This document shows positions 1-4,723 of a stretch of DNA of 5,261 bases, piece after piece. Location of the stretch: the NCBI GenBank assembly GCA_018883625.1, contig JAHLFV010000186.1, forward strand, positions 1 to 5,261. The letters are read 5' to 3'. The position numbers and the translations under genes are program-made. The stretch comes from Candidatus Treponema excrementipullorum (GTDB lineage Bacteria; Spirochaetota; Spirochaetia; Treponematales; Treponemataceae). The notes beneath the pieces are model-generated. The model saw only the letters and a program-made list of their open reading frames with translations. It was not told where the DNA came from and searched no databases. Position 1 is the first letter of the stretch, and every line of letters begins with the position of its first letter.

Positions 1-2
1 AT

Positions 3-524
3 ACCGCTGTCACTTATGAGGGATTGCTTGCCGTTGCTGATAACAATAGGATTGAACCTGTCGTACATAAGCAATTTTCTAAGGAACAAATGGAGCATTT
101 TTCAAAGGTTCAGAGGGAAAAAGCAAAAAAGCCTGTCGCATTGGACGAGCAGGCGGCAGAAGAATGTCGCAAAGTTCTCACCGCATTCTTTGAAGAAATG
201 ACCGCATGGGAACAGTTTGTGGAACAAGTGGGGTTTGAAAATAATGAGGTAGAGCCGCGAATTATGGTAATCTGGGAGAAATATGTGAGCGAAAAACCGC
301 GTGCAGGTTATCGTCCCTTGGGACTTTCAATTTCTCATTCGGGAACTTATTTCGGAGAGCAGTTTATCGATGCAGAGCAAATTACTAAAAACAAACTCTA
401 TATTTACACAAGAGAGAAAAACACCGGCTTTGACCGCCGCTTCCTCATGAAGCGTGTGGGCGAGGACTGGATGATCGACGCGGTGCAGGAGCGTTTAGAT
501 GGCTGGCAGCGTACAGGATTATAA
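3..524 (+). CDS. NTF2-fold immunity-like protein, 5' end outside window or start uncertain
   Basis: The frame is open from the first bases of the window, so the gene probably begins upstream; 173 residues are visible. Two internal starts are possible: TTG at 24, with a poorly spaced GAGG, and ATG at 90, preceded by AAGGA at 81-85, which would give a 144-aa protein. The C-terminal half has features of NTF2-fold immunity proteins: an Ala/Glu-rich helix ending FFEEMTAWE, a central PLGLSISHSGTYF strand, and the closing pattern FLMKRVGEDWMIDAVQ..GW. Such proteins neutralise a cognate polymorphic toxin (Rhs, contact-dependent or type VI effectors) in the cytoplasm by binding it. No toxin gene is visible; it could lie upstream. 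There is no signal peptide or membrane segment. The next gene begins 8 bp after the stop and its SD overlaps this stop, indicating an operon. The family call rests on remembered patterns, so it is moderately sure; the toxin partner is unknown. Confidence 0.6.
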   Translation, partial: TAVTYEGLLAVADNNRIEPVVHKQFSKEQMEHFSKVQREKAKKPVALDEQAAEECRKVLTAFFEEMTAWEQFVEQVGFENNEVEPRIMVIWEKYVSEKPRAGYRPLGLSISHSGTYFGEQFIDAEQITKNKLYIYTREKNTGFDRRFLMKRVGEDWMIDAVQERLDGWQRTGL

Positions 525-532
525 GGAGTAAA

Positions 533-769
533 ATGGCTTGGGAATTTGTAAAATCAGGGATAGACGGTAATTGTGAATTATTCGGGGTAAATATCTTTGA
601 CTACGACTGGCAAACCACCGGAAAGCGAGTAAAAGTCCAAGACCCGATTTACCACCAAGACCATATCTTTGAGGTCTGGCAGGTGGAGATTGACGGGCAG
701 AATTACCGCTTTGCCGCTGGAGAGTTCTCCAACTGCGTATGGGGATTCTATTTAGAAAAGAACGGATGA
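533..769 (+). CDS. small conserved hypothetical protein, probable immunity-cluster member
   Basis: A 78-aa soluble protein with an excellent start: AAGGAG at 523-528 overlaps the TAA of the upstream gene (522-524), and ATG follows 4 bp later, so translation is probably coupled. The protein is rich in aromatic residues (W3, several Tyr and Phe) and has a beta-strand-like pattern with the segments KSGIDGNCELFGVNIFDYDW, YHQDHIFEVWQV and FAAGEFSNCVWGFY. The two Cys residues and the GEFSNCVWGFY ending look like conserved family features. Similar small proteins are familiar to me beside Rhs/WapA-type toxins and tandem immunity genes, but I cannot name a domain. The position directly behind an NTF2-fold immunity-like gene suggests an immunity or accessory role. 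The function is inferred from context only; the coding call itself is strong. Confidence 0.75.
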   Translation: MAWEFVKSGIDGNCELFGVNIFDYDWQTTGKRVKVQDPIYHQDHIFEVWQVEIDGQNYRFAAGEFSNCVWGFYLEKNG

Positions 770-779
770 AAGGATTGAG

Positions 780-863
780 ATGAACACACAAGCCGGGAAC
801 ATCTTCAAACAAACAGAAAATTACGGTACACTCAAAACGCCCTATAAATGGAAACATGTATAG
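780..863 (+). CDS. possible 27-aa small ORF or remnant of a truncated gene
   Basis: An ATG at 780 follows AAAGGA (769-774) with a 5-bp gap, as well placed as the sites of the flanking genes. The reading frame gives 27 residues starting MNTQAGNIFKQTENYG and ending KTPYKWKHV before TAG at 861. It lies 10 bp after the preceding stop and 20 bp before the NYN gene. The peptide has no membrane segment and reads like the N-terminus of a globular protein, so it may be what is left of a third immunity-array gene whose body was deleted. It could also be a real micropeptide or chance. I do not recognise it. Confidence 0.3.
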   Translation: MNTQAGNIFKQTENYGTLKTPYKWKHV

Positions 864-883
864 AACCATAAAGGAGTGGTACG

Positions 884-1849
884 ATGAGTAAAATAGCCGT
901 ATTTTTTGATGCCGAAAACGTTTCTGCAGAAGTTGTTCCCGGAATAATTTCCTTTTTGTCTAAACAGGGAGATGTGTTGTATCAAAGAGCCTATGCCGAT
1001 TGGTCTTCTCCCAACATGAAAAAATGGGAAAAACAGATTTCCCAAACGCCCATTACCGCCATTCATCAGTTTCACCACAAACAGGAACAAGCCGTCGATA
1101 AAGTACTGATGATGGACGCTGTGGAACTTGCCATTGAACACGACGAAATCGATATTTTTGCCATCGTAGCTTCCGATAACGGCTATCACTCCTTAAGCCG
1201 CAAATTAAGAAACCGAGGAAAAAAAGTTATCGGTGTGGGAGACAAAGGAAAATGCCAACCCATTTGGATTCAATCCTGCAACGAGTTTCGCTACTTTGAT
1301 GAACTTGAATATATTGACGAAGAAGACATGTTGGCACAAGACAAAACAGAAGATTCCGAACTGACGGAATTTGCCCTGGAAAAGTTTTTAGAGCAGGCTT
1401 TTGATATGACTCCTTCCTATAACAATAGCAATGCCGTGTTGTTAGGTCGATTTTGGGAATCCGTATTGAACAAAAAGCCCGACTTTAACGTCAAAAACTA
1501 CGGAGAAAAATCCGTTAAATCCTTTATTTCTTCTTTTGAAAACATCTTCAAAGTATACGATGACGGTAAACATCCGCCTACTTACTTTGTAGAAAAACTC
1601 GAATCGGGACTTTCCCATTCCGAGCGCAAAACCGGCGTTATCAAAAAGACATTCAAAGCTTACAGAATCATAGAAGCTGACGACGGCGACTACTTTTTTT
1701 ACGTTGGAGAAATAAACAAAGACTTTAAGCCCAAAAGCCTTACCAAAAACACAAAGGTAGACTTTTTGGTAGCTAAACTCCCCAACCCGGAGGGCACAGA
1801 CACAAAAGACAAAAACGGCAGAGCCACAGACGTCCGCATTATAGAGTAG
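884..1849 (+). CDS. NYN-domain putative ribonuclease with OST-HTH/LOTUS and cold-shock-like domains
   Basis: A 321-aa protein starting at ATG 884 with AAGGAG at 871-876. Residues 4-145 form a NYN (DUF88/LabA-like, PIN-fold) domain: FFDAENV gives D9 and N12, the VDKVLMMD segment gives D72 and D78, and VASDNGYHSL gives D98. These acidic residues fit the metal site of single-strand-specific RNases. Residues about 158-240 (VLLGRFWESVLNKKPDF, then NYGEKSVKSFI) resemble an OST-HTH/LOTUS winged helix, known to bind RNA in other NYN proteins. Residues about 249-321 fit a cold-shock OB fold: GVIKKTFKAYRII at the RNP1 position, DYFFYV at RNP2, then KNTKVDFLVA and GRATDVRII. The usual RNP1 KGFGFI is altered, so nucleic-acid binding may have shifted. 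The protein is cytoplasmic. The gene may be read through from the immunity-like genes upstream; no separate promoter is obvious. The NYN call is firm, OST-HTH good, the cold-shock domain an inference from pattern; the target RNA is unknown. Confidence 0.88.
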   Translation: MSKIAVFFDAENVSAEVVPGIISFLSKQGDVLYQRAYADWSSPNMKKWEKQISQTPITAIHQFHHKQEQAVDKVLMMDAVELAIEHDEIDIFAIVASDNGYHSLSRKLRNRGKKVIGVGDKGKCQPIWIQSCNEFRYFDELEYIDEEDMLAQDKTEDSELTEFALEKFLEQAFDMTPSYNNSNAVLLGRFWESVLNKKPDFNVKNYGEKSVKSFISSFENIFKVYDDGKHPPTYFVEKLESGLSHSERKTGVIKKTFKAYRIIEADDGDYFFYVGEINKDFKPKSLTKNTKVDFLVAKLPNPEGTDTKDKNGRATDVRIIE

Positions 1850-1920
1850 TACAGACACTCCCCCAGTACCCCACCCTCATCCCAAAGTGCAACCGTCACA
1901 CGTTCTACGGAAACACGTTT

Positions 1921-1993
1921 CAGTCAGAGCAACACGTCTAGTCTGAGCTTTAAGCCAAGCTAGGATGACCGCTGTGTCTAGCTAGACTGACTG
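1921..1993. repeat. nested inverted repeats with a perfect 12-bp palindrome
   Basis: CAGTCAG at 1921-1927 is matched by CTGACTG at 1987-1993. Inside it, GTCTAG at 1936-1941 is matched by CTAGAC at 1982-1987. In the centre AGCTT (1946-1950) pairs with AAGCT (1957-1961) around a 6-base loop. GTCTAGCTAGAC at 1976-1987 is itself a perfect palindrome, so more than one fold is possible. These arms could make a long imperfect hairpin or cruciform, or a structured RNA. There is no T-run at the end, so a simple terminator is unlikely. It could be a recombination site, a protein-binding site, or part of a dispersed genomic repeat. Confidence 0.5.
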
Positions 1994-2080
1994 TTGTATC
2001 AGCAGGAATAGTGTCATTGTTCAACCTGTGGCGGATTTCTCAATAAGTTATCGTCTTTTTTCTTAGATAATGCAAAAAAA

Positions 2081-2160
2081 AATTCGGCAAATATTAGGTA
2101 AAAACTCGGCAAGTTTTTAAAAAAATTCGGCAAGTTTTTTAAAAAACTCGGCAAATATTT
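2081..2160. repeat. four phased TCGGCAA direct repeats in A/T tracts
   Basis: TCGGCAA occurs at 2084-2090, 2106-2112, 2127-2133 and 2148-2154, with start-to-start distances of 22, 21 and 21 bp, each core flanked by A runs on the left and T-rich runs on the right. The base before the core alternates T, C, T, C. The second unit is a perfect hairpin: TAAAAACT and AGTTTTTA (2099-2119) around CGGCA. A 21-bp period equals two turns of B-DNA, so a protein could bind all copies on one face of a curved segment. It also equals seven codons, and the minus strand reads FAEFFKKLAEFF for part of the array before a stop, so decayed coding sequence is an alternative. Confidence 0.8.
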
Positions 2161-2288
2161 TAAACTTTATTTTTCATATTTTTTTCTGCAATAGATATAA
2201 AATCTGCTCCTTTTGATTTCCAAAGCAATCCGACCAAAACTGTCAATAATAATGTGATTGAGCCGCCTTGAAATACATATAATTTCAT
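2160..2288 (-). CDS. possible 42-aa single-helix membrane peptide
   Basis: Read on the minus strand, ATG at 2288-2286 opens 42 codons ending at TAA (2162-2160). The peptide starts MKLYVFQGGS, continues with the hydrophobic stretch ITLLLTVLVGLLW (residues 11-23), and ends in a polar, lysine-rich tail with KSK at 24-26 and NMKNK near the C-terminus. That layout suits one inner-membrane helix and resembles type I toxins, small holins or other membrane micropeptides. It is divergent from the ATPase gene, and the phased repeats begin right after its stop. Against it, the SD is weak (only GGA, 2 bp from ATG), A/T-rich DNA makes hydrophobic codons by chance, and I do not recognise the sequence. Confidence 0.33.
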   Translation of the reverse strand: MKLYVFQGGSITLLLTVLVGLLWKSKGADFISIAEKNMKNKV

Positions 2289-2296
2289 GATCCGAC

Positions 2297-2324
2297 TTGT
2301 GTTTTTGATGTTTTTATATATAAT
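2297..2324 (+). promoter_or_regulatory. candidate sigma-70 promoter for the ATPase gene
   Basis: A perfect TATAAT -10 box lies at 2319-2324, with TTGTGT at 2297-2302 as a partial -35 box and a 16-bp spacer. Transcription would begin near 2331, giving a leader of about 48 bases before the ATPase ATG at 2379. The region is very A/T-rich, so chance matches are easy. A second TATAAA at 2355-2360 has no matching -35 box and would leave almost no leader. Confidence 0.5.
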
Positions 2325-2367
2325 AAAAGTGTGATTAATTTACACTAAATCTAGTATAAAAGTGTGA
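2323..2367. promoter_or_regulatory. operator-like repeats over the ATPase promoter and ribosome site
   Basis: The 12-mer ATAAAAGTGTGA occurs twice, at 2323-2334 and 2356-2367, a period of 33 bp or about three helical turns. Between them, ACACT at 2342-2346 forms an inverted repeat with AGTGT at 2328-2332 (9-bp spacer). The first copy overlaps the end of the -10 box and the expected start of transcription; the second ends at the first base of the ATPase SD. This is a natural place for a repressor or for autoregulation, but the binding protein is unknown. Confidence 0.45.
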
Positions 2368-2372
2368 GGAGG
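2367..2372 (+). promoter_or_regulatory. strong ribosome binding site deciding the ATPase start
   Basis: AGGAGG sits 6 bp before ATG 2379. It selects that ATG over the upstream in-frame GTG at 2364, which would place the SD inside the coding sequence. The last A of the upstream 12-bp repeat is the first base of this site. Confidence 0.85.
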
Positions 2373-2378
2373 GTGTAC

Positions 2379-3719
2379 ATGGAACGAATGATTTTAAAAA
2401 AACTGCTGAAATGGAAAAATTCTCCCTATCGCAAACCTCTGATTATGAAAGGCGTGCGCCAAGTAGGTAAAACTTGGATTCTGAAAGAATTCGGCAAACG
2501 CTACTACGAAAATACTGCCTATTTCAACTTTGATGAAAACGAAGAGTACAAGCAATTTTTTGAAACCACAAAAGATGTAGACCGGATTTTACAGAATTTG
2601 ATGATGGCAACCGGACAGAAGATTCTGCCGGAAAAAACCCTTATTATTTTTGACGAGGTACAGGACTGCCCCAAAGTCATCAATTCTATGAAGTATTTCT
2701 GTGAGAATGCGCCGCAGTATCACATTGCCTGTGCCGGTTCTCTCCTAGGTATTGCCTTGGCAAAACCTTCCTCTTTCCCTGTCGGTAAAGTCAACTTTAT
2801 GCAGATTGATCCCATGACTTTTACAGAATTTCTATTAGCCAACGGAGATGAGAACTTGGCAAACTATCTGGAAACAGTAAACGCCATTGAGCCAATTCCC
2901 GATGCCTTCTTTAATCCTTTGTATGAAAAGCTGAAGATGTACTATGTGACCGGTGGTATGCCGGAATCCGTCAAAATGTGGACAGAGGCACGGGATGTGG
3001 ATGCCATGCAGGAAGCCCTGTCCGGGATTATCGGTGCTTATGAACGTGACTTCGCCAAGCACCCCAACATCAGCGAATTCCCTAAAATTTCAATGATATG
3101 GAAGTCCATACCGTCCCAGTTGGCAAGAGAAAACAAAAAGTTTATCTATAAAGTAGTCAAAGAAGGGGCACGGGCTCGTGAATACGAGGATGCCTTACAG
3201 TGGCTGGTGGATGCTCGGCTGGTTCATAAAATATACCGGAGTACCGCTCCTGGCCTGCCCGTGTCTGCTTATGATGATCTCTCTGCCTTTAAGATTTATC
3301 TGGTGGATGTGGGACTGCTCCGTAGATTGGCACAACTGGCACCCACTGCCTTTGGCGAGGGTAATCGGTTATTTACCGAATTTAAGGGTACATTAACCGA
3401 AAATTTTGTGCTTCAGACTTTAATTACACAGTTTGAAGTGACTCCTCGGTACTGGACGCAGATAAATCCCCCCTATGAGGTGGATTTCCTGATTCAGCGT
3501 GAAAACGATATTTTCCCTGTGGAGGTCAAATCAGAAGCCAACACCACCAGCAAGAGCCTTAAGAAATTTAAAGAATTATTCCCGGATCAAGTCAAACTTC
3601 GTGTCCGGTTCTCACTTGCTAATCTGAAACTGGATGATGACGTGCTGAATATTCCGCTGTTTATGACAGACCAGACTGAGCGGTTGATTGGACTAGCCTT
3701 GGAACATAAACACGGCTGA
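2379..3719 (+). CDS. AAA_14/DUF4143 P-loop ATPase
   Basis: A 446-aa protein of normal family length. The N-terminal AAA_14 domain has Walker A GVRQVGKT (residues 25-32), Walker B LIIFDEVQD (88-96; D92 and E93 for metal and catalysis) and a sensor-like CAGSLLG (118-124). The C-terminal DUF4143 domain has a PD-(D/E)xK nuclease-like pattern: E341, YEVDFL with D369, and VEVK with E382 and K384. The middle segment, with GGMPESVKMW (192-201) and YERDFAKH (221-228), is also typical. Families like this are common as multiple copies in anaerobes and spirochaetes; their biological role is not settled, and proposals include nucleic-acid processing and defence or selfish behaviour. The protein is soluble with no membrane segment. 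The gene stands alone, with its own promoter and operator-like repeats, and meets the next operon tail to tail. It appears intact, with all key motif residues present. The family call is very sure; the function is open. Confidence 0.95.
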   Translation: MERMILKKLLKWKNSPYRKPLIMKGVRQVGKTWILKEFGKRYYENTAYFNFDENEEYKQFFETTKDVDRILQNLMMATGQKILPEKTLIIFDEVQDCPKVINSMKYFCENAPQYHIACAGSLLGIALAKPSSFPVGKVNFMQIDPMTFTEFLLANGDENLANYLETVNAIEPIPDAFFNPLYEKLKMYYVTGGMPESVKMWTEARDVDAMQEALSGIIGAYERDFAKHPNISEFPKISMIWKSIPSQLARENKKFIYKVVKEGARAREYEDALQWLVDARLVHKIYRSTAPGLPVSAYDDLSAFKIYLVDVGLLRRLAQLAPTAFGEGNRLFTEFKGTLTENFVLQTLITQFEVTPRYWTQINPPYEVDFLIQRENDIFPVEVKSEANTTSKSLKKFKELFPDQVKLRVRFSLANLKLDDDVLNIPLFMTDQTERLIGLALEHKHG

Positions 3720-3766
3720 ACAAAGGAGAATAACTAGAAATAGATTTGATTAATTAACAGATTTTG

Positions 3767-3813
3767 TGATAAGTATCGCTTGGGAAACACTATTCACGTA
3801 CTTTTGCTTATCA
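3767..3813. terminator. weak inverted repeat between convergent genes, possible bidirectional terminator
   Basis: TGATAAG at 3767-3773 is matched by CTTATCA at 3807-3813 across a 33-base loop. It lies between the ATPase stop (3719) and the convergent LysM-gene stop (3837), where both transcripts should end. The stem is short, low in GC and lacks a clear T-run on either side, so Rho-type termination is equally possible. Confidence 0.2.
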
Positions 3814-3836
3814 ACACGAACGGGATCTATTTAAAA

Positions 3837-4694
3837 TCATCCCCTGGGGGCTTTGGCAGGATCCATGGGTTTTCCGTTTTCATACACCATAAAAGTTAAA
3901 CAACTCTTTCCGGTAAAACTGTCTATACCCGCTGTACCCAGTTTACTGCCCTTTGTTACAAAATCCCCTCGCTTTACATTGACAGATCCTAAACCGGTAT
4001 ACACGTACACGTGATTTGTTTTTGACTGTACAAATACCACATTTCCAAAACCTCGGTACAAACCGCTAAAGACAACCGTACCTGCCTGAATGGCACATAC
4101 AGCTTCCTGTTTTTGAGCCGTCAACAATACACCGGAAATTTTTCCGCTGATGTACGTCACTTCAGGATTTTTTACAGGCCACAAAAGGGATGAGTCACCT
4201 TTTTCACCGGTATAAAATCGGGGATCCGTAATTTCAATGTCTATATCAGGAACTGGATTTTCTTGTTCCGACACGGCAATCTGTGTCTTTCCGGGAATTT
4301 TCAGTACCTGCCCTATCTTTAATGTATCTGTAGATTTTAATCTGTTGGCTTGAAGCAGCTGATCTACGGTAAGATCATTACGGCGGGCAATACTGTAATA
4401 GGTATCACCTTTTACAACTACATATTCCGTTGTAACCGTTCCAGAAGAACCAGAAGCCTGCAACTCTTCCTCTCCCGGAATAGTTAATACCTGCCCAACT
4501 TTAAGAACATCCGATTTTGAAATTTTATTGGCAGCACAAAGCTCATCTACAGTAATACCGTATGTGCGACTGATTGAAAACAAGGTGTCACCTTTTTCAA
4601 CCTTATAAGATTCAGAGGTAAGGACACCGGAAAAAATGAGAAAGACAATCAATGTGCAATAAAAAAACTTAGCCATACTCTTCATTGTCGGCAT
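3837..4694 (-). CDS. secreted double-LysM protein with degenerate LytM/M23 domain
   Basis: A 285-aa exported protein. Residues 7-28 (MAKFFYCTLIVFLIFSGVLTSE) form a signal peptide or N-terminal anchor; there is no lipobox Cys. LysM1 spans about 30-74 (YKVEKGDTLFSISRTYGI...VLTIPG) and LysM2 about 91-135 (YVVVKGDTYYSIARRNDL...VLKIPG); both bind peptidoglycan. After a linker, about 172-281 has the LytM fold pattern: AIQAGTVVFSGLYRGFGNVVFV, VKRGDFVTKGSKLGTAG, then a final strand. The zinc ligands of active M23 peptidases are missing: no HxxxD near 185-195, and the HxH motif reads CLT (265-267). It therefore probably acts as a non-enzymatic activator or scaffold, like EnvC/NlpD-type LytM factors. 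The start is uncertain: ATGs at 4694, 4685 and 4676 all lack a canonical SD, and the first follows an A-rich leader. The upstream HD gene ends 29 bp away, so they likely form an operon. Confidence 0.9.
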   Translation of the reverse strand: MPTMKSMAKFFYCTLIVFLIFSGVLTSESYKVEKGDTLFSISRTYGITVDELCAANKISKSDVLKVGQVLTIPGEEELQASGSSGTVTTEYVVVKGDTYYSIARRNDLTVDQLLQANRLKSTDTLKIGQVLKIPGKTQIAVSEQENPVPDIDIEITDPRFYTGEKGDSSLLWPVKNPEVTYISGKISGVLLTAQKQEAVCAIQAGTVVFSGLYRGFGNVVFVQSKTNHVYVYTGLGSVNVKRGDFVTKGSKLGTAGIDSFTGKSCLTFMVYENGKPMDPAKAPRG

Positions 4695-4723
4695 TTTTTG
4701 TGTTTTTTTGTACTACCGATTTT

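Larger units (their letters stand above)
1850..2378. other. long mosaic intergenic region between NYN and ATPase genes
   Basis: About 530 bp without a convincing large gene. Its composition changes sharply: 1850 to about 2050 is GC-balanced and C-rich at the start, while about 2060-2378 is strongly A/T with long A and T runs. The left half carries nested inverted repeats (1921-1993). The right half carries four phased repeats (2081-2160), a possible small minus-strand ORF (2160-2288) and the ATPase promoter. I found no tRNA-like T-loop, no integron attC pair (a lone GTTCAAC at 2019-2025 lacks a partner) and no strong terminator after the NYN gene. The mosaic look suggests insertion or recombination history. 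Confidence 0.6.

Noticed and set aside
519..869. Minus-strand open frame of 116 codons opposite the small immunity-like genes
   Set aside because: It lies wholly opposite two better-supported plus-strand genes and has no SD or family-like motifs.
842..1189. Minus-strand open frame of 115 codons over the NYN domain
   Set aside because: It is opposite the catalytic motifs of a clear NYN domain and has no independent support.
1442..1858. Minus-strand open frame of 138 codons opposite the NYN gene
   Set aside because: It is Phe/Val-rich shadow coding opposite the OST-HTH and cold-shock regions of the NYN protein, without recognisable features.
2019..2025. GTTCAAC as a possible integron attC core (RYYYAAC)
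   Set aside because: No matching GTTRRRY lies at a suitable distance, and no attC-like fold joins them.
2081..2160. Phased repeats as a CRISPR array
   Set aside because: Units are about 21 bp with no separate unique spacers, and no cas genes are visible.
2287..2334. 15-codon plus-strand ORF (MIRLVFLMFLYIIKV) before the ATPase
   Set aside because: It overlaps the likely promoter boxes, lacks an SD and is easily produced by A/T-rich DNA.
2364..2378. GTG at 2364 as the ATPase start
   Set aside because: It would put the AGGAGG site inside the coding region; ATG 2379 has ideal spacing and the usual family N-terminus.
2835..3062. Minus-strand frame of 75 codons opposite the ATPase
   Set aside because: Shadow of a strongly supported gene with no SD.
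3178..3396. Plus-strand frame of 72 codons rich in Trp inside the ATPase gene
   Set aside because: It overlaps the ATPase middle and DUF4143 region in another frame; the Trp richness is a by-product of TGG in that frame.
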